Origin: an uncultured Candidatus Melainabacteria bacterium
GTDB taxonomy: Bacteria; Cyanobacteriota; Vampirovibrionia; Gastranaerophilales; Gastranaerophilaceae
Assembly (NCBI GenBank): GCA_949927415.1
Contig: CATLFB010000003.1
Coordinates: forward strand, 248,001-312,000
Direction: 5' to 3'
DNA: 64,000 bases
Below the pieces are notes generated by a model. That model did no database searches and was not told the DNA's origin. It was given only the letters and a program-made list of their open reading frames with translations. The translations under genes and the position numbers were made by a program. Of the stretch, positions 26,968 through 35,462 are shown in pieces; position 1 is the stretch's first letter, and each line of letters begins with the position of its first letter.

Positions 26968-28755
26968 ATGGGAAAAAAACTTATCAAAGTTATGGATACC
27001 TCATTTAGAGACGGTTTCCAATCAGTTTACGGGGCAAGAGTATTTGTCGATGACTTTATTCCGGCTCTTCAATCTGCCGTTAATGCCGGCATCAGACACT
27101 TTGAAGTTGCAGGCGGTGCGCGTTTCCAATCACCGATTTTCTACTGCAACGAAAACGCGTTTGAAACAATGGACAAAATCAGAGCCGCTGTAGGTCCTGA
27201 TATCAACCTTCAATCTTTAGCTCGCGGTGTAAACGTTGTTGGTTTGGATTCACAGCCGCGCGATATCATTAATCTTCACGCAAAAATGTTCAAAAAACAC
27301 GGCGTGACAACAGTCAGAAACTTTGACGCGTTGAACGATGTTAACAACTTAATTTACTCAGGCCAGTGCATTCGCGATAACGGTTTGAAACATGAAGTTA
27401 CAATCACAATGATGGAACTTCCGATAGGATGCGAAGGCGCTCATGACGTTGCGTTCTATGAAAGAGTTTTGAGAAGCATTCTTGATGCCGGAATTCCGTT
27501 TGACAGCCTTGCTTTCAAAGACGCATCAGGAACTTCAAACCCGAGAAAAGTTTACGAAACAATCAAACGCACAAGAGAAATCTTAGGCGAAGATGCTCAC
27601 ATCCGCTTCCACTCACACGAAACAGCAGGAACCGGTTTGGCAGCTTACTTGGCTGCTCTTGACGGCGGCGCTGACGGTATTGACCTTTCTATGAAACCTG
27701 TTTCAGGCGGAACTGCTCAGCCGGATATCGTTTCTATGTGGCATGCTCTTAAAGGAACCGATTACGATTTGGGAATCGATGTTGAAAAAATTCTCGAAAC
27801 GGAAGAAATCTTCAAAGATTGCATGAAAGACTACTTCCTCCCGCCGGAAGCTTTGGCAGTAAATCCGATGATTATCCAATCACCTTTGCCGGGCGGTGCT
27901 TTGACTGCTAACACTCAAATGCTTCGTGACAACAACCTTATGGACAAATACCCCGAAGTTGTTGCGGCTATGAAAGAAGTTGTTGAAAAAGGCGGTTTCG
28001 GAACTTCCGTAACACCGGTTTCACAATTCTACTTCCAGCAGGCATTCAATAACGTAATGTTCGGCAAATGGAAGAAAATCGCAGAAGGTTACGGAAAAAT
28101 GGTTCTCGGTTATTTCGGAAAAACACCTTGCGCGCCTGATGAAGAAATCGTTAAAATCGCAAGCGAACAATTGAATCTCCAGCCGACAACAGAACTCGTT
28201 GTTGATATTAATGACAGAGACCCTGAAAAAGGCATTGCTGCAGCTACAAAACGTCTTGAAGATGCAGGACTTCCGGTTAACGATGAAAACATCTTCATTT
28301 CAGCAGCCTGCAAAGAAAAAGGCATCCTGTTCCTTGAAGGTAAAGCAACAATCGGTGTTAGAAAGAACGAAGCAAAAGCCGCTGAATCTAAAGAAGAATC
28401 TTCAAACGGTTACACTGTAACAGTTAACGGCAAAAAATACGCAGTTGCACTTGAAGGTTCAAAAGCTACAGTTAACGGCAAACTTTATGACATTGATGTT
28501 AAAGCCGGTATTGAAGCGAATACACAAGTTGCAAGCGGCGAAGGAACTCCGATTAAGGCCGCTTTACCGGGAACTGTATTGAAAGTTCTTGTAGGCGTAG
28601 GCGACACAATTGCAGAAGGCGATGTTCTTGCAGTTGTAGAAGCTATGAAAATGGAAACAGAAATTAAATCACCGGTTTCAGGTGTTGTAAAATCTGTTGA
28701 CATTGAAGTAGGAAATCAGGTTAAAACAGGTCAGGAACTTGTTACAATCGGTTAA
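26968..28755 (+). CDS. oadA: biotin-dependent decarboxylase alpha subunit (oxaloacetate/pyruvate carboxylase type)
   Basis: The alpha subunit moves the carboxyl group from a 2-oxoacid to biotin. The 595 residues begin with a TIM-barrel carboxyltransferase (DTSFRDGFQS at 10-19 for metal binding, FKDASG near 191, FHSHETAGTG with metal histidines near 215), continue with a PYC-OadA conserved domain and end with a biotinyl domain holding Lys561 in VVEAMKMETEI. The family motif is usually DTTLRDAHQS, so DTSFRDG is divergent and the substrate may not be oxaloacetate. With oadG, oadB and birA alongside, a Na+-translocating decarboxylase is the natural reading. Confidence 0.9.
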   Translation: MGKKLIKVMDTSFRDGFQSVYGARVFVDDFIPALQSAVNAGIRHFEVAGGARFQSPIFYCNENAFETMDKIRAAVGPDINLQSLARGVNVVGLDSQPRDIINLHAKMFKKHGVTTVRNFDALNDVNNLIYSGQCIRDNGLKHEVTITMMELPIGCEGAHDVAFYERVLRSILDAGIPFDSLAFKDASGTSNPRKVYETIKRTREILGEDAHIRFHSHETAGTGLAAYLAALDGGADGIDLSMKPVSGGTAQPDIVSMWHALKGTDYDLGIDVEKILETEEIFKDCMKDYFLPPEALAVNPMIIQSPLPGGALTANTQMLRDNNLMDKYPEVVAAMKEVVEKGGFGTSVTPVSQFYFQQAFNNVMFGKWKKIAEGYGKMVLGYFGKTPCAPDEEIVKIASEQLNLQPTTELVVDINDRDPEKGIAAATKRLEDAGLPVNDENIFISAACKEKGILFLEGKATIGVRKNEAKAAESKEESSNGYTVTVNGKKYAVALEGSKATVNGKLYDIDVKAGIEANTQVASGEGTPIKAALPGTVLKVLVGVGDTIAEGDVLAVVEAMKMETEIKSPVSGVVKSVDIEVGNQVKTGQELVTIG

Positions 28756-28769
28756 TTAGATGTAGTAAG

Positions 28770-28799
28770 AACTGCCCTGAGGGCGACTGATGGGCAGTT
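28770..28799 (+). promoter_or_regulatory. hairpin between oadA and oadB
   Basis: AACTGCCC pairs with GGGCAGTT across a 14-base loop, without a T-run. In an operon this kind of stem can block 3' exonucleases and set subunit ratios. Confidence 0.5.
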
Positions 28800-28830
28800 T
28801 CGACAGATTAAGAAATAGAAGGATAAAAAA

Positions 28831-30006
28831 ATGAATATTGCAGAAAGTTTATATAAGCTATGGCAATCAACAGGTATCGCAAACTTTGTGCAGCCGGTTG
28901 ATCCGTCAATCACAAGCGGTTTTGAACAATTCCTTCATCAATTCGGCTCTCCGATTATGATTGTAATTTGTTTGTTCCTCTTGTGGCTTGGTATTAAAAA
29001 ACAATTTGAACCGTTGCTTCTGGTTCCGATTGCATTCGGCGGTTTGTTGTCAAACATTCCGGTTGCAGGAATCGCAGAACCGGGCGGATTCTTGAATATT
29101 ATTTATGAAGCCGGTATCCACCAGGGATTGTTCCCGTTGATTATCTTTATGGGTGTTGGCGCGATGACAGACTTCGGTCCGTTGATTGCAAACCCGAAAA
29201 CCGCTTTGCTCGGCGGTGCTGCTCAGTTCGGTATTTTCGGCGCATTGCTTCTTGCATTATGCTGTTTCGGATTCACATTGCCTCAGGCCGGTGCTATCGG
29301 TATTATCGGCGGTGCGGACGGCCCGACTTCAATTTATGTAACATCAAAACTTGCGCCTGAACTTCTTGGTGCAATCGCAGTTGCGGCATATTCTTACATG
29401 GCACTTGTTCCTGTAATCCAGCCGCCGATTATGAAATTGTTAACAACTAAAGAAGAACGCGTAATCCAAATGAGCCAGCTCAGAGAAGTTACAAAACGTG
29501 AAAAAATCGTTTTCCCGCTTGTCGTTCTTGGCCTTTGTATTATTTTCTTACCTGATGCATGCCCGCTGGTTGGTGCTTTGACATTCGGTAACTTATGCAA
29601 AGAATGCGGCGTTGTGGATAGACTCTCTGACACTATGCAAAATGCCCTAATCAATATCGTAACAATTTTCTTGGGCCTTTCTGTAGGGTCAAAATTGTCG
29701 GCTGACCAGTTCTTAACAACACAAACATTGTTCATTTTGATTCTCGGTATTCTGGCATTCTCATTCGCAACAGGTGCCGGCGTAATCTTTGCAAAAATAA
29801 TGAACTTGTTCTCAAAAGAAAAAATTAACCCGCTTATTGGTGCGGCTGGCGTTTCAGCTGTTCCGATGGCAGCACGTGTTGCAAATAAAGTCGGTTTAGA
29901 GGCTAACCCTCAAAACTTCCTTTTGATGCACGCTATGGGCCCGAATGTTGCAGGTGTAATCGGTTCAGCCGTTGCTGCAGGTATTCTGCTTGCTCTTTGC
30001 CACTAA
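28831..30006 (+). CDS. oadB: Na+-translocating decarboxylase beta subunit
   Basis: The beta subunit is the membrane carboxybiotin decarboxylase that exports Na+. The 391 residues are largely hydrophobic with around nine to eleven spans, and contain the family signature [20 protein letters not shown] (residues about 151-171) with the essential Asp in GGADGPT, plus [12 protein letters not shown]. It closes the operon, followed by a terminator at 30051. AGAAGGATAAAAAA precedes the ATG. Confidence 0.94.
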   Translation: MNIAESLYKLWQSTGIANFVQPVDPSITSGFEQFLHQFGSPIMIVICLFLLWLGIKKQFEPLLLVPIAFGGLLSNIPVAGIAEPGGFLNIIYEAGIHQGLFPLIIFMGVGAMTDFGPLIANPKTALLGGAAQFGIFGALLLALCCFGFTLPQAGAIGIIGGADGPTSIYVTSKLAPELLGAIAVAAYSYMALVPVIQPPIMKLLTTKEERVIQMSQLREVTKREKIVFPLVVLGLCIIFLPDACPLVGALTFGNLCKECGVVDRLSDTMQNALINIVTIFLGLSVGSKLSADQFLTTQTLFILILGILAFSFATGAGVIFAKIMNLFSKEKINPLIGAAGVSAVPMAARVANKVGLEANPQNFLLMHAMGPNVAGVIGSAVAAGILLALCH

Positions 30007-30050
30007 TTGAATCCGGAATTTTTCGCTGGTTTAATGGCTAAATACAAAAT

Positions 30051-30084
30051 AAAAAGACCGTTTCAGTTTTTGTAACGGTCTTTT
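30051..30084. terminator. terminator after oadB
   Basis: AAAAAGACCGTT pairs with AACGGTCTTTT and ends in T residues on the plus strand; the A-run makes it usable by the convergent small gene as well. Confidence 0.88.
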
Positions 30085-30108
30085 CTTGTTGTATAAGTTG
30101 GAGGTTAA

Positions 30109-30453
30109 TTATATTGTTATATCAATTTCATGCCCGATTTCATCAATCAGAGGCTGAACTTTTTTATTTAATTCGCTTTTTGAGATATAGGGATTTTTTT
30201 CTGTAATTTTGTTGATTTCATCGGTTGCTTTTGCGATTTGGGGATACTTATCAACTATTTCTTTGCCGAACATTACGGCATAATGTCTGTAACCTTTGTG
30301 GCCGACGGCTTTTATGGGAGTTGGGGAAAGTGCGTTAACAACTTCCTTGCATCCTTCTATCCCGTCGCTTTGAAAAATTCGCTGGCTTGTAACTTCAAGC
30401 ACTTTGGCAGTTTCAAGTTTTGTTCCGAATGTTATGTTTGTGGAATGTATCAT
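30109..30453 (-). CDS. small unknown protein, F-G tag, cluster member 1
   Basis: The 114-residue product begins MIHSTNITFGTKLETAKVLE. F9-G10 lies in the same place as in its upstream neighbour, and both share the pattern G-x-K-L followed by VLE and a short helical body ending in an acidic-hydrophobic tail (IGHEIDITI here, YGEVMDLTV there). It is a diverged tandem copy, one base from the neighbouring gene. No membrane segment or known domain is seen. Confidence 0.7.
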   Translation of the reverse strand: MIHSTNITFGTKLETAKVLEVTSQRIFQSDGIEGCKEVVNALSPTPIKAVGHKGYRHYAVMFGKEIVDKYPQIAKATDEINKITEKNPYISKSELNKKVQPLIDEIGHEIDITI

Positions 30454-30454
30454 T

Positions 30455-30817
30455 TTATACCGTCAAATCCATAACTTCGCCATATTTGTTCAAAAGCTTT
30501 CCAATCAAAGCATTTGAAACTTCTCCGCCTTTGTCTTTTGCCATTATTTCATTTAAACGATTTATGTCAGAGGCTATTTGAGGATTCTTTTGAACTAAGA
30601 TTTTTCCGGCACCAAGCAAACAAAGGAACGGACTTAACGGATTTTTATTTAAATCTTTAAGATCACGGTTTTCCATGTGCAGAACATTTTTAATCAGATT
30701 GATTCTGTCTTCGGATTTTCCTTTTTCTAATATTTTACCTGTTGTGCTTTCCAAAACGCTTATTGTCTTTAGTTTGCAGCCAAAAGCCTGATTGTTCGGG
30801 TAGTTTTGTATATTCAT
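30455..30817 (-). CDS. small unknown protein, F-G tag, cluster member 2
   Basis: The likely start is the ATG at 30817, preceded by AAGGAGA; a longer upstream frame has no binding site. The 120-residue protein begins MNIQNYPNNQAFGCKL, with the tag F12-G13, and continues TISVLESTTGKILEKG, which resembles both neighbours. It ends YGEVMDLTV. Nothing identifies a function. It is probably co-transcribed with the copy downstream and lies head to head with the gene at 30900. Confidence 0.7.
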   Translation of the reverse strand: MNIQNYPNNQAFGCKLKTISVLESTTGKILEKGKSEDRINLIKNVLHMENRDLKDLNKNPLSPFLCLLGAGKILVQKNPQIASDINRLNEIMAKDKGGEVSNALIGKLLNKYGEVMDLTV

Positions 30818-30899
30818 TTGATTCTCCTTTGCATTTTGAGAAAAACTTGTGAAAAAATATTTTTGCCTGAAAATAATATTTTTGTTATAAAATCTTAAT

Positions 30900-31244
30900 A
30901 TGAAACATGAAAACATAAAAATTCACTATTCACTTCTTCCTGCATTTGACTGTGAAGAGCCGATGAGAGAAGCATTTACGGCAGGCGTAAAAGTTTCCGG
31001 TGTGACGATTCTTGATACCGTAAGCGGCAAAATTATAGCCCAATATCCTGTATTAATCTCTCATACAACTCATTTTGACGAGTTTGAAGAAGAAATGCTT
31101 AAAACCGGTGAAATCCTTTATAAACATGTGATTAAATGCATTGATGAGGATAAAGTTTTCGATTTTTCGGATTTATTCGGAGGCTGTAATAGTGGTGGCT
31201 GCGGGGGCAATTGTTCCGGAAATTGCGGAGGTTGCGCAGGCTAG
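30900..31244 (+). CDS. small unknown protein with Gly/Cys-rich tail, cluster member 3
   Basis: The 114-residue product is acidic and ends in a short Gly/Cys tail with five cysteines (GGCNSGGCGGNCSGNCGGC), suited to metal or thiol chemistry. Residues 29-50 (GVKVSGVTILDTVSGKII) match the G-x-K-x...-VLE-x-T-x-GK-I pattern of the two genes on the other strand, so it may be a distant relative. There is no clear Shine-Dalgarno and the short gap to 30817 must hold both promoters. Confidence 0.65.
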   Translation: MKHENIKIHYSLLPAFDCEEPMREAFTAGVKVSGVTILDTVSGKIIAQYPVLISHTTHFDEFEEEMLKTGEILYKHVIKCIDEDKVFDFSDLFGGCNSGGCGGNCSGNCGGCAG

Positions 31245-31341
31245 CCGCTCGTCGGATTTTTGTATCAATATGTTAATTAATTCATTTTTTTTGTTGGCTA
31301 ATGTATAATTATTATATATAAAAAATGAAAGCGGGGATTAT

Positions 31342-32577
31342 ATGTCGATTGATGATGCATTAGTAATGATTTTAGCCGGCGGTGAAGGCAAAAGACTCTA
31401 TCCTTTGACCAAAGACCGTGCAAAACCGGCAGTTCCGTTTGGCGGAAGATATCGAATTATTGATTTTGTTTTGAATAATTTTATCAACTCCGGCTTTTTT
31501 AAAATAAAAGTCTTAACTCAGTACAAATCAGATTCTTTGAACAAGCATATCACTCGCGGCTGGGCGCTGTCGCCTTTTTTGAATCAGTATGTTGATTTGG
31601 CGCCTGCGCAGATGAGAACCGGCTCTGACTGGTATCGCGGAACGGCTGACGCTATTTACCAGAATATTTTTCATATAACGGACGAAAACCCGAAGTATGT
31701 CTGCATTTTCGGCGGAGATCATATTTATAAAATGGATGTTTCGCAAATGCTTGGTTTTCATAAAAATAACGGGGCGGATTTAACAATTTCAGCTATTCCT
31801 ATACCTATTGAAGAAGCGCATGAATTCGGAATTATAGAAGTAGACGATGAGTGGCGCCTCACGAATTTCGTTGAAAAACCAAAGGAAAAGCCAAAATCAA
31901 TTCCGGGCAATCCAAACATGTGTCTTGCGTCTATGGGCAATTATATTTTTGACAAAGATGTTCTTTTAAGAGCGTTGGATGAAGATTTTAATGTAGAAAC
32001 ATCCAGCCATGATTTTGGCAAAAACGTAATTCCGATGCTTTTAAAAGAAGGCAGACGGATTTTTGTGTATAATTTTGCGCAAAACACATTTCCGGGAATG
32101 ACGGATGCTGAGCGAGGTTACTGGCGTGATGTAGGAAGCATTGATGCTTACTGGCAGGCAAATATGGATTTGTTGGACAGTGCGCCGGAATTGAATTTGT
32201 ATTCAAGAGAATGGCCGCTTAGAACTTTCAATTATAATTATCCGCCGGCAAAATTCATCTGGTCGGAAGGCGACAGAGTCGGTATGGCAACTAATTCAAT
32301 GGTGTCTGAAGGATGTATTGTATCGGGCGGCGGGCTTTCTAGATGTGTTTTGTCGCCAAGGGTGCGTGTAAACAGTTATTCGCAGATTTCGGAAAGTATC
32401 TTGATGGAAAACGTCGAAATCGGAAGATATTCACGCATAAAACGTGCGATTATTGATAAAAATGTCGACATTCCTCCTAATACGCGCATCGGATTTAACC
32501 GTGAAGAGGATTTAGCGCGCGGATTTTATGTTTCACCGGGCGGTGTGACTGTTGTTCCGAAAGGTGCAATTCTATAA
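31342..32577 (+). CDS. glgC: glucose-1-phosphate adenylyltransferase
   Basis: GlgC makes ADP-glucose for glycogen synthesis. The 411 residues carry the nucleotide-binding start [34 protein letters not shown], the substrate region ([16 protein letters not shown]), and a C-terminal left-handed beta-helix ([20 protein letters not shown]). GGGG precedes the ATG. A TATAAT box at about 31303 lies upstream without a clear -35. It is a single-gene unit; other glycogen genes are not in the window. Confidence 0.96.
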   Translation: MSIDDALVMILAGGEGKRLYPLTKDRAKPAVPFGGRYRIIDFVLNNFINSGFFKIKVLTQYKSDSLNKHITRGWALSPFLNQYVDLAPAQMRTGSDWYRGTADAIYQNIFHITDENPKYVCIFGGDHIYKMDVSQMLGFHKNNGADLTISAIPIPIEEAHEFGIIEVDDEWRLTNFVEKPKEKPKSIPGNPNMCLASMGNYIFDKDVLLRALDEDFNVETSSHDFGKNVIPMLLKEGRRIFVYNFAQNTFPGMTDAERGYWRDVGSIDAYWQANMDLLDSAPELNLYSREWPLRTFNYNYPPAKFIWSEGDRVGMATNSMVSEGCIVSGGGLSRCVLSPRVRVNSYSQISESILMENVEIGRYSRIKRAIIDKNVDIPPNTRIGFNREEDLARGFYVSPGGVTVVPKGAIL

Positions 32578-32618
32578 AATTTTTTATGAACTCACGGATT
32601 ATTTGTAATTAAAGGTTG

Positions 32619-32640
32619 GGCCGGCATTAAATGCCGGCTC
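32619..32640 (+). terminator. hairpin after glgC
   Basis: GCCGGCAT pairs with ATGCCGGC around a three-base loop, followed by TCTTATAT. The stem is strong and the T-tract weak, so termination is likely but not certain. Confidence 0.6.
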
Positions 32641-32810
32641 TTATATATTGTGATTTAGTGCATGGTAAATGAGTTTATCTTTTGTCTTTTAAATAACAAA
32701 AATGTAAAAATTTGTGCGAAAATATTTGTATTGTAAAATTTTTGTAATAATATAAATTTTGCAGGCAATTCTATACATTTACTGTCTTTATTGATTCGGG
32801 TAATCTTATT

Positions 32811-33395
32811 ATGTCAATATCAGGAATTTCAAACTCTATAAGAAACGGCGGACGGCGCTTTCAACAAGCGTTCTACGATTGCCTGCCAAACAGGGTTGTA
32901 AATAGTGAAAAGTGGCAAAAACGCATTAAATGGGTCGGTTCAGAGATTTCATCACCTGAAAACCGTTTGATTCTTGGGGTTACGGCTCTTATGTCTCAAC
33001 CCTTTATTGATGCACGGAATAAAAGTGTTGATGAAGATACCCGAAAAGTTTCTGTCTGCCGCACGATTGCGAAAATTGTAGCTGGAACCGCAACCGGATA
33101 TCTGATTAGAAAAGGTTGTATTTCAGCTATTAACAGGTGGTCAAAACTACCTTCCTCGGTCGATAAGAACGGTCAGAAAGTCAAATTAACCAAACTCAAT
33201 ACTTTCTTTTCCCCGCAAAACGCTATTTCAGATTTGACAGAATCATTTAAACAATATCGAAATGCGTTCGGAACGATTGCGGCTTTAATGGTAATGACGG
33301 TTACTAACTTTTTGATTGATGCGCCGCTGACGAAATTTTTGACAAATAAATTCGTGAAAGCTTCGGGAGGTGTAAGAAATGAAACCTCAAAGTAG
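32811..33395 (+). CDS. unknown protein, first of an overlapping pair
   Basis: The 194-residue product is unrecognised. It opens MSISGISNSIRNGGRRFQQ and has two hydrophobic stretches, AKIVAGTATGYLIRKG near 90-105 and GTIAALMVMTVTNFLID near 160-178, so it is likely a membrane protein. Its end overlaps the next gene by 17 bases in another frame, implying coupled translation. The style (Lys-rich loops, short hydrophobic helices) resembles the tandem paralogues at 15.7-19.2 kb, but no clear alignment is visible. Confidence 0.7.
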   Translation: MSISGISNSIRNGGRRFQQAFYDCLPNRVVNSEKWQKRIKWVGSEISSPENRLILGVTALMSQPFIDARNKSVDEDTRKVSVCRTIAKIVAGTATGYLIRKGCISAINRWSKLPSSVDKNGQKVKLTKLNTFFSPQNAISDLTESFKQYRNAFGTIAALMVMTVTNFLIDAPLTKFLTNKFVKASGGVRNETSK

Positions 33396-34044
33396 TATTG
33401 CGGAATTTATGTCAAAGCAGTTTATGAACTGCAAAAACTATCTGTATAAGAATTACGGCGAAAACCCCGGTAAAATGCTTGTTCATACAGGCGTTTTGGG
33501 CTGGATTTTGTCTTCTGCCGCTCAAGTTGCGGCTGTTGTATTTAATGACAAGATTTCTTCTAAAGAAAAGATGTTTCTGATTCCGCAGGAATGCGCTGAT
33601 GCGGCTGTTAATATTCTCTCATTTTATATAGTGACAAATACTTTCAAATCAATCGGCTCAAAACTTGTCTCAACAGGAAAACTTACAACGCCCGCTATCA
33701 GAAAATACATTCAAAAAGCCGGATTAGAAAAAGAAGTCGGAAAAGTTACGACTGACATAAAAAAAGGTATGACCGGTGATATCAGGCAGGAATACACTGA
33801 TTTCAAAAGCGGAGTTGATGTGATAACAAGTACAGTCGGCTCAATTTTGTCCTGCAATATAATTACTCCGATTTTGCGAAATCAATATGCGGCAAAAAAG
33901 CAAAAAGAAATTCTTGCAAAAAGAAATATGAACGCAGCAGAAACTGCCGTGGTTGAAACACCAAAACCTGTGAAACCTTTAAGAATGGCAGATTATCAAA
34001 GTCTTGCGTATTCTAAATTTTCGGGCGGAAATATGAAAATCTAA
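33379..34044 (+). CDS. unknown membrane protein, second of an overlapping pair
   Basis: The 221-residue product has hydrophobic segments near 37-56 (GVLGWILSSAAQVAAVVF), 75-90 (ADAAVNILSFYIVTNTF) and 155-170 (STVGSILSCNIITPIL). The C-terminus ends YSKFSGGNMKI, in which FSGG echoes the F-x-G pattern that other unknown proteins carry at their N-terminus. GGAGGTGTAAGAA within the upstream gene serves as binding site. It meets the anti-sigma gene tail to tail with a four-base overlap and no visible terminator. Confidence 0.7.
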   Translation: MKPQSSIAEFMSKQFMNCKNYLYKNYGENPGKMLVHTGVLGWILSSAAQVAAVVFNDKISSKEKMFLIPQECADAAVNILSFYIVTNTFKSIGSKLVSTGKLTTPAIRKYIQKAGLEKEVGKVTTDIKKGMTGDIRQEYTDFKSGVDVITSTVGSILSCNIITPILRNQYAAKKQKEILAKRNMNAAETAVVETPKPVKPLRMADYQSLAYSKFSGGNMKI

Positions 34045-34595
34045 AAGATTACAAAATTTGCGATTCCTAACAGTGCAATAGCCGTAATTACAGTGAAAAG
34101 CGTCATAATAAGATAAAACGGATCGAGTTTGTTTGAACTGTTCATTGTCGTTATGCGGCTTAGAATATTTTTTGAAAAATCTTCTTTTACACTGTTTTTG
34201 GTTTTGTCAAAAGAAGAATGAAGCAGGCGTTTGAAGGTGTAAATATCTTCCAAATCTTTTCTGGCAATCGGGTTTGAAATCGCGATTTTTTTTATACGGA
34301 TATTTTCTTCATCGCTTAGTTCATTGTCAATGTAGGCTGACAAATTCGATTTGAATTCTTCATACTGTTTTGTCATATAAGTGTTGTCACTCTCATCATC
34401 AGTATCATCGCTTATTTTTCGGGTAATTTCCGTGAAATTGCTGACAATGGTTTTAAGTTTTTGGTATTTTTCGTAGCACTTCGGACAAATACTCAAATGG
34501 TACTCAACGTATTTTTTTAGTTTGTCGTTAAGTTTGTTTTCAACGTAAAATGTAAGTAGAGCGCTTACTTGATTACAAGTTAACTGCTGCTGCAT
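34041..34595 (-). CDS. anti-sigma factor with zinc-binding ZAS domain
   Basis: The 184-residue protein begins with a zinc anti-sigma domain: Cys7, then His33, Cys37 and Cys40 in YHLSICPKC (HxxxCxxC). A second similar helical module without Cys follows (LSAYIDNELSDEENIRIKK), and one membrane helix closes the protein (LIMTLFTVITAIALLGIANFVIF). It should hold the upstream ECF sigma factor inactive at the membrane and release it on a signal, perhaps oxidation of the zinc site. It starts 20 bases after the sigma gene in the same operon. Confidence 0.88.
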   Translation of the reverse strand: MQQQLTCNQVSALLTFYVENKLNDKLKKYVEYHLSICPKCYEKYQKLKTIVSNFTEITRKISDDTDDESDNTYMTKQYEEFKSNLSAYIDNELSDEENIRIKKIAISNPIARKDLEDIYTFKRLLHSSFDKTKNSVKEDFSKNILSRITTMNSSNKLDPFYLIMTLFTVITAIALLGIANFVIF

Positions 34596-34614
34596 AATTC
34601 TTCCTTTCTGCTTT

Positions 34615-35214
34615 TTATATGTAAGCTTTTAACCCTTCCTGAAGTTTGCATCTTGCGCGTGCTATTCTGGATTTGACAGTGCCGACGCTTGAATGGGTTG
34701 CATCGGCTATTTCTTCATAACTTAGCCCTTGCAGTTCTCTTAAAACTATCGCAATCCTAAACTGGTCCGGAAGTTTCAGTATTGCATCCTTGATTATTTT
34801 TTCCAGTTCGTTAGAAAGGCATTTCTCAGGCGGTTTGCACTTTTTATCAGGGATAAGTGAGAGAAGATTGAATGTCGAATTTTCGCATTCCTCATCATCA
34901 AGCGATATAGTGTCAGGTTTTCTTGCGGATTTGCGCAGTTCGTCATAGAAAAGGTTTGTGATAATTGTATTCAGCCAGCTTTTAAAGTTTTTCGGATTTT
35001 TCAAGTTTACAATGCTTTTTGCAACACGCATTAGCGCCTCTTGTGTCAAGTCTGCTATGTTCTCCCGCTTGTCAGTGAGGTAGGAAAATGCCGCGAAAAC
35101 ATTTTTTTGTTCTCTTTTTATAAGTTCTTCAAGCGCTTTAAAGTCGTTTTGCTGTGATAAAACGACCAGTTCTTCCAATGACATTTTTTTGTATTGCAGC
35201 TTAGAACCTGACAT
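34615..35214 (-). CDS. ECF-type RNA polymerase sigma factor
   Basis: The 199-residue protein has sigma region 2 (KALEELIKREQKNVFAAFSY, then DLTQEALMRVAKS and FKSWLNTIITNLFYDELRK) and region 4 (LPDQFRIAIVLRELQGLSYE, EIADATHSSVGTVKSRIARA). It is a group-4 sigma, RpoE-like, paired with a membrane anti-sigma. The leader of its mRNA can fold so that the Shine-Dalgarno is in a hairpin (35222-35242), hinting at translational control. The regulon is unknown. Confidence 0.93.
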   Translation of the reverse strand: MSGSKLQYKKMSLEELVVLSQQNDFKALEELIKREQKNVFAAFSYLTDKRENIADLTQEALMRVAKSIVNLKNPKNFKSWLNTIITNLFYDELRKSARKPDTISLDDEECENSTFNLLSLIPDKKCKPPEKCLSNELEKIIKDAILKLPDQFRIAIVLRELQGLSYEEIADATHSSVGTVKSRIARARCKLQEGLKAYI

Positions 35215-35221
35215 ATATTTC

Positions 35222-35242
35222 TCCTTACCTTAATAGTAAGGA
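35222..35242 (-). promoter_or_regulatory. hairpin hiding the Shine-Dalgarno of the sigma gene
   Basis: In the mRNA, TCCTTAC pairs with GTAAGGA across seven bases; GTAAGGA is the start of the AAGGAG binding site 5-6 bases before the ATG at 35214. Confidence 0.55.
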
Positions 35243-35354
35243 ATATTTGTTATTTATTCTTTGCGCAAATGCTTATAGCCGGCGGGTTATATTTTTTGCT
35301 GATGAAGTATAATTTTAAAATATAATCGCAAGAAAACCTGCGTGAATTTTCCGT

Positions 35355-35398
35355 ATAAAAAACAATGCAACCGGCTTCGACGAAGTGATTGCATTGTT
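35355..35398 (-). terminator. terminator of the LeuC-like gene
   Basis: AACAATGCAA (35361-35370) and TTGCATTGTT (35389-35398) form a 10-bp stem; on the minus strand the stem is followed by TTTTTTAT. It lies 65 bases past the stop codon. Confidence 0.85.
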
Positions 35399-35462
35399 AA
35401 AAATTTGTTTTTCAGGTTTATCCGCAATCCGGCAAATAAAAACTGCCCTATTCAGAAAGAAA

